Source: Achromobacter sp. MFA1 R4
GTDB taxonomy: Bacteria > Pseudomonadota > Gammaproteobacteria > Burkholderiales > Burkholderiaceae_B
Direction of reading: 5' to 3'
DNA: 64,000 bases
Assembly: GCF_900156745.1 (NCBI RefSeq)
Contig: NZ_LT707065.1
Location: 5,000,086-5,064,085, forward strand
This document shows, piece after piece, positions 51,969 to 59,965 of this stretch. A program made the position numbers and the translations under genes. Position 1 is the stretch's first letter, and every line of letters begins with the position of its first letter. The notes below the pieces were generated by a model, which searched no databases, had not been told where the DNA came from, and saw nothing but the letters and a program-made list of their open reading frames with translations.

Positions 51969-52487
51969 ATGAACGATCTTTCGCTTCAAACCCGCATGAC
52001 CGCCCCCCTGCGCACGCCCTCCGATCTGGGCGCGCAGGCCAGGCTCGACATCGCCGCCGCGCTGACGGCACTGCTGGCCGATATGTTCGCGCTGTATCTG
52101 AAGACCAAGAACTTTCACTGGCACGTCTCGGGCCCGCACTTTCGCGACTACCACCTCATGCTGGATGAGCAGGGCGACGAGATCTTCGCCACCACCGACG
52201 CCATCGCCGAGCGCGCCCGCAAGATCGGCGGCACGACGCTGCGTTCGATCGGCCATATCCAGCGCCTGCAGCGCCTGCTCGACAACGACGCCGACTACGT
52301 CACGCCCGAGGACATGCTGGCCGAGCTGGCCGACGACAACCGCCGCCTGACGGGCTTTCTGCGCGCCACCCACGCCGTGTGCGAGAGCCACAATGACGTC
52401 GCCTCGACCAGCCTGATCGAGAACTGGATCGACGAAGCCGAGCGCCGCACCTGGTTCCTCTACGAGTCGACCCGGGCTGAACGTTGA
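51969..52487 (+). CDS. dps: Dps/ferritin-like DNA protection protein
   Basis: A 172-residue Dps-family protein: four-helix bundle with the ferroxidase signature KTKNFHWHVSGPHFRDYHLMLDEQ split over residues 38-62, including His and Asp/Glu metal ligands. Dps dodecamers bind DNA and oxidise iron with peroxide, so protecting the chromosome in stationary phase or stress. ATG 51969 has GGAG in CCCGGAGAATTCC. The family's usual N-terminal lysine-rich tail is absent, so DNA binding may be weak. It lies between two two-component systems. Confidence 0.9.
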   Translation: MNDLSLQTRMTAPLRTPSDLGAQARLDIAAALTALLADMFALYLKTKNFHWHVSGPHFRDYHLMLDEQGDEIFATTDAIAERARKIGGTTLRSIGHIQRLQRLLDNDADYVTPEDMLAELADDNRRLTGFLRATHAVCESHNDVASTSLIENWIDEAERRTWFLYESTRAER

Positions 52488-52550
52488 ACGTTGAAGGCTG
52501 AGCGCTCCACGCTGAAGGCCGAGCGAGTCTGGCGGGTTTAAGTCTGGCGG
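52478..52550 (+). repeat. short direct repeats at the dps 3' end
   Basis: TGAACGT occurs twice in tandem (52478-52491), spanning the dps stop codon, and AGTCTGGCGG occurs twice (52526-52535 and 52541-52550). GCTGAAGGCC and similar copies lie between. No hairpin with T-tract is seen. Confidence 0.6.
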
Positions 52551-52629
52551 ATTGCTGCCGTTACATTTCCCATGGGATCCCGGCCGGGCGCGCATGCATG
52601 CCCGCGGTTCCCAAGGAGGAAGAGACGTC

Positions 52630-54195
52630 ATGACATCCGTTGCCCCCACCAGCGCCGTCACCACGATCGGCCTGGCGCCGCCGGCAGCCGGCGTGATCCG
52701 CGCGGTTCCCCGAGAAGACGTGGCCGTCGTGCCCGCTTCCACGACCGTCACGCTGGGCCAGGGCGGGTCCCCGGCCCTGACCTACACGCCGCAGCCCGCT
52801 GCGGCAGGCGTGACGCTGGCGCGCGACGCGGCGGACGCGGTTTCCGCCACTATCGCCAACACGGTCTCGGCCCGCACGCTGGCCGGCCGCGTGGAAGGCG
52901 TCGCCGCCGCGCTGCTGGATCGCTTCAAGACCGACGGCGGCAATTTTTCGCAGTCCGCCGCGTTCGCACCGGGCGCTGCCCAGGTGGACGCATTGGGCGC
53001 CTTGCAGGCCGGCGCGTCCTCGCAGCCCGAGGATGCCTATACGTTGCGCATCACCACGGCCAGCGGCGTGAAGGTGGAAGTGGGCCTGCGCAGCGGCCCC
53101 GACGGCCTGGAGGTGCAGATCGACGTGGCCGAAGGCGAGCTGACCGAAGCCGAGCGCAACGCCATCGCCGGCCTGTCCAAGGCATTCCAGGATGCCGTGG
53201 ACGGCCTGGCATCGGTGCCGCCGCGCATGGCCTGGTCCAGCCTGGGCAAGTTCGACACGGCGGTCCTGTCCTCGGTGTCGCTACAGGCCACCACCACCGC
53301 CCAAGGCGTCGTGTCGCAGTCTGTCGAATTCGTCGCGGACAGTACGCAGCGGTCGTTGACCGTCAAGAACGCCGAAGGCGTCGTGAAAGTGGACGTCGAC
53401 GTAAGCAAATCCGCGCTCTTTGGCAACGCGCAGCAGCGCGCCGCGGCAGTGGGCAACTACCTCCAGCAGTTCGAGGCCGCGCGCACCCGGGGCCGCGGCG
53501 ACGAGGCGCTGATGTCGATCTTCAAGGATGCGTTTGCGCAGCTGCACCAGAGCTACGACGCGGCGGCCGCCCCGTCCAGCCAGGCGCCGCGCATTGCGTC
53601 GGCCGGCTACACCTACCGCAGCCTGTTGTCGGGCGTGGCGGACTTCTCGGCCTCGGTCTCGCAGACCATGACGGCCAGCAATCCCTACAAGACCGGCGAG
53701 ATCGACCAGTTCACCTATCAGGTCTCGCAAAGCAGCAGCGTGAGCGGCCGGCCCCTGTTCGACCTGGGCGTCCGGCAGGAACAGCGCGCGAACCTGACCG
53801 CCAGCTTCCACACCGCGCTGACGCCGCAGCAAAAGCTCGATCTGACGCAGGACAAGGATTCGCAGTACTACCGCTTCCATCAGATCAAGGACGAAGTCAC
53901 CAGCCAGACTGCCATCCGCTACGAGCAGGGTCTGCTGGCCGAGGCGACCCTGACGCACACGCGCAACCTGTCCACGCGGGTGCAGGCGTACGTGAAGGGT
54001 GAGCTGACCGAAGACACCCTGACGCCGGTGCTTGAGACCCGCACGCGCGACCTGATGTCGCTGGTGCGGTCCGCGGACCTGGAGCCCACGGAACTGGAGC
54101 GCCTGCAACGGCGCGATCCGGCCGCGGCGGACGCGATGCTGCTGGGCAAGCATCTGGCGCTGGCCAGCGCGGTGGCGCGCGAGCGCCAGGACTGA
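52630..54195 (+). CDS. protein of unknown function (521 residues)
   Basis: I do not recognise this protein. It has no signal peptide and no hydrophobic segment. The N-terminal 60 residues are low-complexity (Pro, Val, Thr, Ala; VAPTSAVTTIGLAPPAAG). Residues about 130-190 have beta-strand-like charged sequence (VKVEVGLRSGPDGLEVQID) and a helical part follows (LTEAERNAIAGLSKAFQDAVDGL). A further strand-rich stretch at 205-260 and a long helical C-terminus (about 400-521) complete it. No Cys. The pattern recalls structural or filament-associated proteins but is not convincing. AAGGAGGA at 52613-52620 gives an excellent ribosome binding site, so it is well expressed when transcribed. Confidence 0.8.
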   Translation: MTSVAPTSAVTTIGLAPPAAGVIRAVPREDVAVVPASTTVTLGQGGSPALTYTPQPAAAGVTLARDAADAVSATIANTVSARTLAGRVEGVAAALLDRFKTDGGNFSQSAAFAPGAAQVDALGALQAGASSQPEDAYTLRITTASGVKVEVGLRSGPDGLEVQIDVAEGELTEAERNAIAGLSKAFQDAVDGLASVPPRMAWSSLGKFDTAVLSSVSLQATTTAQGVVSQSVEFVADSTQRSLTVKNAEGVVKVDVDVSKSALFGNAQQRAAAVGNYLQQFEAARTRGRGDEALMSIFKDAFAQLHQSYDAAAAPSSQAPRIASAGYTYRSLLSGVADFSASVSQTMTASNPYKTGEIDQFTYQVSQSSSVSGRPLFDLGVRQEQRANLTASFHTALTPQQKLDLTQDKDSQYYRFHQIKDEVTSQTAIRYEQGLLAEATLTHTRNLSTRVQAYVKGELTEDTLTPVLETRTRDLMSLVRSADLEPTELERLQRRDPAAADAMLLGKHLALASAVARERQD

Positions 54196-54304
54196 GGGCG
54201 CTCAAGCGCTGGGGGAATCGGGCGGCGGTTGTCGCCCGGCCCCGCATCGCGTCATCCCGCCCTCGCGCCCTCGCGCCTTCGCGATCAATGACGCCCGCGT
54301 GCGC

Positions 54305-54793
54305 TTACTTGAACAGCGCCGCGTTTTCTTCCAGCACGGCCTCGGCGCATTGCGCGTCCAGGTGGCCGCCGGGCGCGCCCGCCACGCCGATGGCGCCGAT
54401 CACGCCATTGCCCGCCTTGATGGGGACGCCGCCGCCCAGGACCAGAAAGCCCGGGATGTCGGTCAGGGTGGCCGCGCCCGGATTCTTCTGCGTGTTCTCC
54501 AGCATGGCGAGCGTCGGCGTCTTGGCCGACGCGGCCGTGTAGGCCTTGGCGCGGCTGGCTTCGATGGTGTGCGGGCCGGCGTTGTCGGCGCGCGCGAATG
54601 CCTTGAGCAGGCCGGCGCGGTCCACGACGGCGGCGCTGACGTTGTAGCCCTTGGCCTGGCAGGCGGCGACGGTCGCGGTGGCCAGCTTCTGCGCGTCGGC
54701 CATCGACAGGTTGCTTTCGCTCAGCACCGCGGCGTGGGCGGCGCCGGCGCAAGCGAGCGTCGAAATCAGGGCGGCGAGGGAACGTTTCATCAT
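54305..54793 (-). CDS. exported GlcG/HbpS family haem-binding-like protein
   Basis: A 162-residue protein of the GlcG/HbpS (DUF336) family. A signal peptide (1-21, ending AHAA) makes it periplasmic. The family core is clear: LSMADAQKLATATVAACQAKG, VVDRAGLLKAFARADNAG and GVPIKAGNGVIGAIGVAGAPGG. HbpS of Streptomyces is an extracellular haem-binding protein that modulates the SenS-SenR kinase pair; here too the gene follows a kinase/regulator pair on the same strand, 116 bp downstream. ATG 54793 is used; ATG 54790 is one codon on. Confidence 0.9.
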   Translation of the reverse strand: MMKRSLAALISTLACAGAAHAAVLSESNLSMADAQKLATATVAACQAKGYNVSAAVVDRAGLLKAFARADNAGPHTIEASRAKAYTAASAKTPTLAMLENTQKNPGAATLTDIPGFLVLGGGVPIKAGNGVIGAIGVAGAPGGHLDAQCAEAVLEENAALFK

Positions 54794-54909
54794 GGTGTCT
54801 GCATCCTTGTAGGGGTGGTGCGGTAAGGAGCAGACAGTGTGGCCAAAAGGCCGCGCGGGCGGTATACGCCCGACTACGCGCGCGCCTCCGTAGCGTTACG
54901 GAGGCCGCC

Positions 54910-55524
54910 TCAATCCAGCAGGCTCGCGTACTGGCGGATGAGCTGGGCGAGCGAGTCGGCTTCCAGCTTGGCGAAGACATTGGCGCGGTAGGTCTCCACG
55001 GTGCGCGGCGAGAGCGCGAATTCGCGGGCGATTTCTTTGTTGCTCATGCCGCGCACGATGCGCGCCAGCACCTCGTGTTCGCGTCCGGACAGGCGCGCGA
55101 GGCGGTCCGCCGCCGCCTGCGTGACGGCCAGCCGTTCGCGGCTGGCGATGTGGGTGCGCACGGCGGCCTGCACGGCGTCGAGGAATACGTCGTCGTCGAC
55201 CGGCTTTTGCAGGAACTCCATCGCGCCGCCCTTGAAGGCGCGACGGCACAGGTCCACGTTGGCGTGGCCGGTCAGCATGACCACGGGCAGGTCCGACCGC
55301 TCGGCAAGCCGGGCCAGCACGTCCAGTCCGCTGATGCCCGGCATGCGGATGTCCAGCACCACGCAGCCGATCGCAGGCTGCGCCAGCGCGTCCAGGAACG
55401 CCATCGGATCGCCGAAGCCCGCGCTGCGCAGGCCGACGCTGCGCAGCAAGAGCGCAAGGCCATCGCGGACCGCGTCGTCGTCGTCCACCAAGTACACCAG
55501 GGGGGATTGATCGTTCGGCGTCAT
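54910..55524 (-). CDS. LuxR/FixJ family response regulator
   Basis: A 204-residue FixJ-type regulator. Receiver (about 8-122; Asp58 in VLDIRMPGISG, Lys in LQKPV) and LuxR HTH (about 140-200; LSGREHEVLARIVRGMSNKEIA and RTVETYRANVFAKLEA). Start ATG 55524 overlaps the stop of the kinase gene as ATGA, so they form one unit. It is a paralogue of the regulator at 49134 but clearly distinct in sequence. Confidence 0.94.
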   Translation of the reverse strand: MTPNDQSPLVYLVDDDDAVRDGLALLLRSVGLRSAGFGDPMAFLDALAQPAIGCVVLDIRMPGISGLDVLARLAERSDLPVVMLTGHANVDLCRRAFKGGAMEFLQKPVDDDVFLDAVQAAVRTHIASRERLAVTQAAADRLARLSGREHEVLARIVRGMSNKEIAREFALSPRTVETYRANVFAKLEADSLAQLIRQYASLLD

Positions 55525-56960
55525 GCGGGGACGCCCGCTTGCGGCAGGCTCACGGTGAAGCAGGCGCCCGCCGGGCTGAGATTGCGCGCGGCGATGCGGC
55601 CGTCCATGGAGCCGGCCAGCGTGTCGCAGAGCGCGAGGCCCAGGCCCATGCCCTGTTCGCGGGTGGTGTAGAACGGGGCGAACAGGCGCGGCAGCGCGTC
55701 GGCGGCGATGCCCGGGCCGGTGTCGCTGACGCTGAACTGGTAAGTGCCGTCCACCGCCCGGCCTTCGAGCGCGATGTGGCGCGCCCCCGGGACGCCGGCC
55801 AGCGCGTCCGCCGCGTTCTGGACCAGATTGTGCAGAATCTGTTCCAGCGCCACGCGGTCGCCCAGCGGGCGCGCGCCGGGCGTGGCGTTGGTCCAGGTCA
55901 GGCGGATACCTTGCCTGGCGAGTTCGGGTTCGCGCAGAAAGCGCAGCGACGCGACCAGCGCGTCGGGATCCAGGGCCTCGCGCCGCGCGGGCGGGCTGGG
56001 CTGCACCAGCGCGCGCATGCGGCTGATGATGTCGGCGGCGCGCCTGGCCTGTTCGGCGCTGGCCAGCAGAGCGTGGCGCACGGCGGGCCGCTCCTCGTCG
56101 TCATCCAGCAGACGCTCGGCGGCGCGCGTCTGCGCCAGGATGGCGGTCAGCGGCTGATTGAGTTCATGGGCGATGCCGGCGGCCATTTCGCCCAGCGTGC
56201 TCAGCCGCGCCATCGCCGCGAGACGTGCCTGTTCCTGCTGGCGGCGCGCTTCGGCGCGCGAGCGTTGCCAGGCGGCGGCGCCGGCCACCAGCAGGCCGCT
56301 GGCCGCGGCCCAGCCCAGCCAGGCCGTCCACGGCCAGGTGCCGGGGGTGAGCGTGCGGGTGCTGCGCATCGGGAACGGCTGGCTTGCCGCGCCCAGCGGT
56401 TTTTGCAGCGCCAGCGTCCAGCCGGGCAGGCCGCCTCCGGACGGCTTGTCCAGCAGGGACAGGGGTACGCGGTCCACCGTCAGGGTCAGGTGGCCGAGGC
56501 CGGGCGGAAAGTCGGCGGGGGGCACGAGCTGGCGCGCATCGATCAGCAGGCTCCACCCGGATGGCGAAACCAGCCAGTAGCGCGCGCCGTCCACGGGCAT
56601 GGTGACGGGACGGCCCAGCTGTTGTGCGCGGCTTGCCGCGGCGGACAGGCCGGGCGGCTCCGGCTGGCTGCCGGCCCAGACGCCGCCGGGCAGATGGCCC
56701 AGCCCCAGCAGTTGGGGCATCGCGGGCTGCAGGCTGGGATAGAGACGTTCCGGAGCGGGCGGGTGCGACAACGCCGCCAGCGTGGCAAGCACGGCTTCAT
56801 GCTGCACCGTCTTCTGGCTCAGCATGCGCTGGGCAATGCTGGTGCTCTGGAAGAAGCGTTCGTACTGGTCCACGTATTCCTGGCGCGCGATCCAGATCGC
56901 GCCCGCACAGAACAGGGCCAGCCAGCAGAAGAGGGCGCGCGTGCGCGAGAGGGGATTCAC
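55521..56960 (-). CDS. sensor histidine kinase with periplasmic domain
   Basis: A 479-residue kinase. One membrane segment at about 8-26 (ALFCWLALFCAGAIWIA), a periplasmic sensor region (about 27-208), a second membrane segment (about 212-232) and the kinase core: His265 in GIAHELNQPLTAI, LVQNAADAL, DTGPGIA and GMGLGLALCD. It resembles DctB-type kinases. GTG 56960 is chosen by position; TTG 56984 is an alternative. The periplasmic part could be where the exported HbpS-like protein acts. Confidence 0.9.
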   Translation of the reverse strand: MNPLSRTRALFCWLALFCAGAIWIARQEYVDQYERFFQSTSIAQRMLSQKTVQHEAVLATLAALSHPPAPERLYPSLQPAMPQLLGLGHLPGGVWAGSQPEPPGLSAAASRAQQLGRPVTMPVDGARYWLVSPSGWSLLIDARQLVPPADFPPGLGHLTLTVDRVPLSLLDKPSGGGLPGWTLALQKPLGAASQPFPMRSTRTLTPGTWPWTAWLGWAAASGLLVAGAAAWQRSRAEARRQQEQARLAAMARLSTLGEMAAGIAHELNQPLTAILAQTRAAERLLDDDEERPAVRHALLASAEQARRAADIISRMRALVQPSPPARREALDPDALVASLRFLREPELARQGIRLTWTNATPGARPLGDRVALEQILHNLVQNAADALAGVPGARHIALEGRAVDGTYQFSVSDTGPGIAADALPRLFAPFYTTREQGMGLGLALCDTLAGSMDGRIAARNLSPAGACFTVSLPQAGVPA

Positions 56961-57016
56961 GCCCGGAATTATGCCTTGCGGCAAACGCGCGCCGGAATCC
57001 GTAGGGCTACGGAGGG

Positions 57017-58180
57017 TCAGGCCGCCCGCTTGTGCGGGCTGGCGTCGTCCGCGGGCCGGGAATTGGCCGACACCGCCATCTGGTACAGGGCCGCCACCAG
57101 ATCGGACTGCGTCACCAGTCCCAGCAGCGTGCGCGCCTCGTCCAGCACCGGCACGCAGTGCAGGCTGTCGGACATCGGGCGGGCCAATTCGATCGCGGGC
57201 AGGCCGGGCGTGGCGAAGGGCACTTCGCTGCGCATGCAGTCCGCCACCAGCAGATCGGACGCGGGCTGGGCGTCGGCGGCGACCGGCGTCAGGCGGCTCC
57301 TGCGCGCCAGGACGTCGCCCTGGGCGACCATCCCGGCGTAGCGGCCCGCCGAATCGAGCACGGGCAGGGCCTGCAGGCGGTGCCGGTCGAAGAGGCGGAC
57401 GGCGTAGTCCAGCGGATCCTGTTCCCTGACCGTGACCACGTCGCGCGACATGATGTCGGCGCAGCGCACGTCGCCAAAGCGCCGCACGCTGGCGCGCAGT
57501 TCGGCATCGAGCACGATCTCCTCCAGGTCTTCCTTGCTGATGTCCAGCAGCTCGCCGCGCTGGCTCAGCGCCGCGTCCAGGTCGGAAAGGGAAAAGCCCA
57601 GGCGGGCGCTAGGGATGGGATCGCGCGTGTGGTGGCCGGCGGCCGGCTCCGCATGGCGGCGCGGGTAGTTGCGCTTGAGCGCGCCATTGAAGACCACGGC
57701 GATGCACAGCAGGATGGCGGAGTTCAGGGCCACGGGCCACAGCGCGAATCCGAAGCCCAGCTTGGCGACGGCGGGTCCGCCCAGCACGGCGGTCAGCGCG
57801 ACCGCGCCGCCAGGCGGGTGCAGGCAACGCAACGAGAACATGGCGCCGATGGCGAGCGCCGCGGCCACGGCCGCGGCTACGCCCGGCGGGGCAATGAACT
57901 GGGCGCAGAAGACGCCGATCAGGGCCGACACGAGGTTGCCGGCCATCAGCGACCAGGGCTGGGCGAGCGGACTGGCGGGCGCGGCGAACAGCAGCACGGC
58001 GGACGCGCCCATCGGCGCGATGAACCAGGGATTGGCGGCGCCCAGCGCGTGGCGGCCCACCCACTCGGTGCAGAACAGGCCGAGCAGCGCGCCCAGCACG
58101 CCGTAGAGTTTCTCGCGCCCGTTGACGCCCACCGGCGCCGGCGCGAACGAGCCCAGCCAGCGCTTGAATGCAACACCCAA
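57017..58180 (-). CDS. HPP family membrane protein with two CBS domains
   Basis: A 387-residue protein. An N-terminal HPP domain (about 15-170) has four hydrophobic segments and the motif LHPPGGAVALTAVLGG. Two CBS domains follow (about 235-300 and 315-370; CADIMSRDVVTVREQDPLDYAV, VADCMRSEVPF), which usually bind adenine nucleotides. HPP proteins have been linked to nitrite transport in plants and cyanobacteria. The start is TTG 58180, supported by GAGGAG eight bases upstream; no ATG or GTG is near. A half-site of the MarR operator lies just upstream. Confidence 0.88.
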   Translation of the reverse strand: MGVAFKRWLGSFAPAPVGVNGREKLYGVLGALLGLFCTEWVGRHALGAANPWFIAPMGASAVLLFAAPASPLAQPWSLMAGNLVSALIGVFCAQFIAPPGVAAAVAAALAIGAMFSLRCLHPPGGAVALTAVLGGPAVAKLGFGFALWPVALNSAILLCIAVVFNGALKRNYPRRHAEPAAGHHTRDPIPSARLGFSLSDLDAALSQRGELLDISKEDLEEIVLDAELRASVRRFGDVRCADIMSRDVVTVREQDPLDYAVRLFDRHRLQALPVLDSAGRYAGMVAQGDVLARRSRLTPVAADAQPASDLLVADCMRSEVPFATPGLPAIELARPMSDSLHCVPVLDEARTLLGLVTQSDLVAALYQMAVSANSRPADDASPHKRAA

Positions 58181-58204
58181 AACAGTCTCTCCTCGCGAGT
58201 CAAA

Positions 58205-58214
58205 GATATATCGC
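58205..58214. promoter_or_regulatory. MarR operator half-site upstream of the HPP-CBS gene
   Basis: GATATATCGC contains one full arm (TATATCGC) of the palindrome found before the MarR gene; the opposite arm is only partly matched (GCGA at 58195-58198). It lies 25 bp upstream of the HPP start. Confidence 0.45.
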
Positions 58215-58299
58215 GGGGCGACACTTTATCACGAGGCAGATTGCCGGGCGGCATGGGCTTATGCCCGGCAGGCGGGACAGCGCGCGGGGTGGGGCCGGA

Positions 58300-58752
58300 T
58301 CAGGCCGGGCCGGTGTCGGCGCCCATGCGCGCCAACAGACGGGTCAGGAGCGGGCGCATGGCGTGCAGTTCTTCCAGGTGCGCGGCGGACAGGTCTTCGA
58401 GCGTGCGTTCGCCCTTGGTCGTCAGCACGACCTCCACGCGGCGACCGTCTTCGGGGTCGGCTTCGCGCTGGACCAGGTCCAGCCGCGCCAGGCGCCCCAC
58501 CAGTTCGGCGGCGGTGTGGGGCCGGATCAGCAGGCGATCGGCAATTTCTCCGACATACAGTCCGCGCCGCCCGGGCGCATTCTTGCGGGTGCCTTTGATG
58601 GCCAGCAAGGCCTGGTGCTGCTGCGGCATCAGGTCCAGGGCGGCTGCCGCGCTTTCGCTGAACGCCGCGAACTTGCGCAGCGCATAACGGAAGTCCGCCA
58701 GCAGTTCGTAGTCGGCGGCGGACAGTCGGGGAGGAGTCGGAGAGGCGTTCAC
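58300..58752 (-). CDS. MarR family transcriptional regulator
   Basis: A 150-residue MarR-type repressor with winged helix-turn-helix (about 40-110; LYVGEIADRLLIRPHTAAELVGRL and the wing DPEDGRRVEVVLT). Start GTG 58752, no strong ribosome binding site. It lies upstream of the HPP-CBS gene on the same strand and its own promoter carries a perfect inverted repeat. It likely represses itself and the HPP-CBS gene and is released by a small ligand. Confidence 0.92.
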   Translation of the reverse strand: MNASPTPPRLSAADYELLADFRYALRKFAAFSESAAAALDLMPQQHQALLAIKGTRKNAPGRRGLYVGEIADRLLIRPHTAAELVGRLARLDLVQREADPEDGRRVEVVLTTKGERTLEDLSAAHLEELHAMRPLLTRLLARMGADTGPA

Positions 58753-58778
58753 GGCGCGATTCTAATATGGGTCGTGCG

Positions 58779-58799
58779 GCGATATAGATGATATATCGC
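58779..58799. promoter_or_regulatory. palindromic operator of the MarR gene
   Basis: GCGATATA (58779-58786) and TATATCGC (58792-58799) are a perfect inverted repeat around GATGA, 27 bp upstream of the MarR GTG. The size and symmetry fit a MarR-dimer site. Confidence 0.7.
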
Positions 58800-58862
58800 A
58801 AACTCTTTGCGCCTCTGGGTCTCTGGGGCTCTGCGTGCCTGCCTGCGCCGCGACCGGCCGCG

Positions 58863-59768
58863 TCACGCGGCCATGGCGCGGCCGCCGGAAGCGCGCAATT
58901 CCCACAGCACATCCAGCACATGCTGCGTTGCCTGCTCCACTTGGCCGGCGCGGTGCGCCATGCCCAGCGGGCGCCACAGGGCGGGGCGCACCGGCCGCAT
59001 GATGACGCGCGGGTCGGGCTGCGGGGCGGTGGCTTCGTGCGGCAGCAGGGTGGCGCCGTAGCCCGCGGCCACCAGGCTCTTGATGGCGTCGTTGTAGTTC
59101 AGCTGGATGCGCGCGCGGGGATTGAGCCCGGCGGCGGCGAACCATTCGCCCGTCAGGCGCGACAGCCGCGTGCTGGCGTCGTTCAGGATGAGCGGCCGCT
59201 CGGCCAGCCAGGCCGGCGTGAGGCGCGCGGGCGCCTTCCAGGCCGCGGGCAGGAAGGCCATCACCGGGTCGCGGCGCCAGGGGCGCAGCACCAACCCGTC
59301 CAGCGGCGGCTGCGGCAGCGCCACCAGTCCCACGTCCAGGGTGCCGTTGGCCAGCCGCAACAAGGTTTCCTGCGACGTCAGCACCGCCACCTGCACGTCG
59401 ATGCCGGGGTGGTCGCGCCCCAGGGTTTCCAGCGCCTGCGGCAGCAGATGCGCGATGGCGCCGGTCGAGGCGCCCAGGCGCACCCGGCCGGCCAGCCCCT
59501 GCACCTGCCGCTGCACGTCGTCCAGCGCCTGATCGGCTTCGGCCAGCAGGCGGCGGGCGCGATCCAGCAGCGTTTCGCCGATGGCCGTGGGCCGGACCTG
59601 GCCGCGCTTGCGCGTAAGCAGCGGCGCGCCGACCCGGTCTTCCAGGTCCGCCACGTGCAGGCTGACGGTGGGCGGCGCCAGGTGCAGGGCGCGCGCGGCA
59701 TCGGCGAACGAGCCGAGGTCGGCGATCGCGATCAGGGTGCGCAGGCGATCCAGGCTGATTTCTCGCAT
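58863..59768 (-). CDS. LysR family transcriptional regulator
   Basis: A 301-residue LysR-type regulator: HTH at 1-60 (GSFADAARALHLAPPTVSLHV) and a periplasmic-binding-like effector domain (about 90-290). Divergent from argC (59966), with 197 bp between start codons containing a tandem repeat, so it probably controls argC or itself. ATG 59768 fits the family N-terminus. The co-inducer is unknown. Confidence 0.92.
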   Translation of the reverse strand: MREISLDRLRTLIAIADLGSFADAARALHLAPPTVSLHVADLEDRVGAPLLTRKRGQVRPTAIGETLLDRARRLLAEADQALDDVQRQVQGLAGRVRLGASTGAIAHLLPQALETLGRDHPGIDVQVAVLTSQETLLRLANGTLDVGLVALPQPPLDGLVLRPWRRDPVMAFLPAAWKAPARLTPAWLAERPLILNDASTRLSRLTGEWFAAAGLNPRARIQLNYNDAIKSLVAAGYGATLLPHEATAPQPDPRVIMRPVRPALWRPLGMAHRAGQVEQATQHVLDVLWELRASGGRAMAA

Positions 59769-59828
59769 TGCAGATCCGGGGGGATGGGGGTTTGGGGCGC
59801 TGGGCGTTCATGCCTTGCGCGCGGCTTG

Positions 59829-59860
59829 TGTCGTTCAGAAAAGCTGTCGTTCAGAAAAGC
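59829..59860. repeat. tandem 16-bp repeat in the LysR-argC divergent promoter
   Basis: TGTCGTTCAGAAAAGC occurs twice in perfect tandem. AGAAAAG in the second copy and CTTTTCT at about 59884-59890 also form an inverted repeat. These are candidate LysR sites. Confidence 0.6.
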
Positions 59861-59965
59861 TGAATTGAACGGTCATGATATTCGACTTTTCTTATCGGCA
59901 TCCCGGATCGAAGATAAAGCCCTTCCTGAGCGCATCAGGCAACCTCGAACCACGCGGACAGCATC

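Noticed and set aside
55539..57341. 600-codon open frame on the plus strand
   Set aside because: Antisense to the kinase and regulator pair at 54910-56960, no motif.
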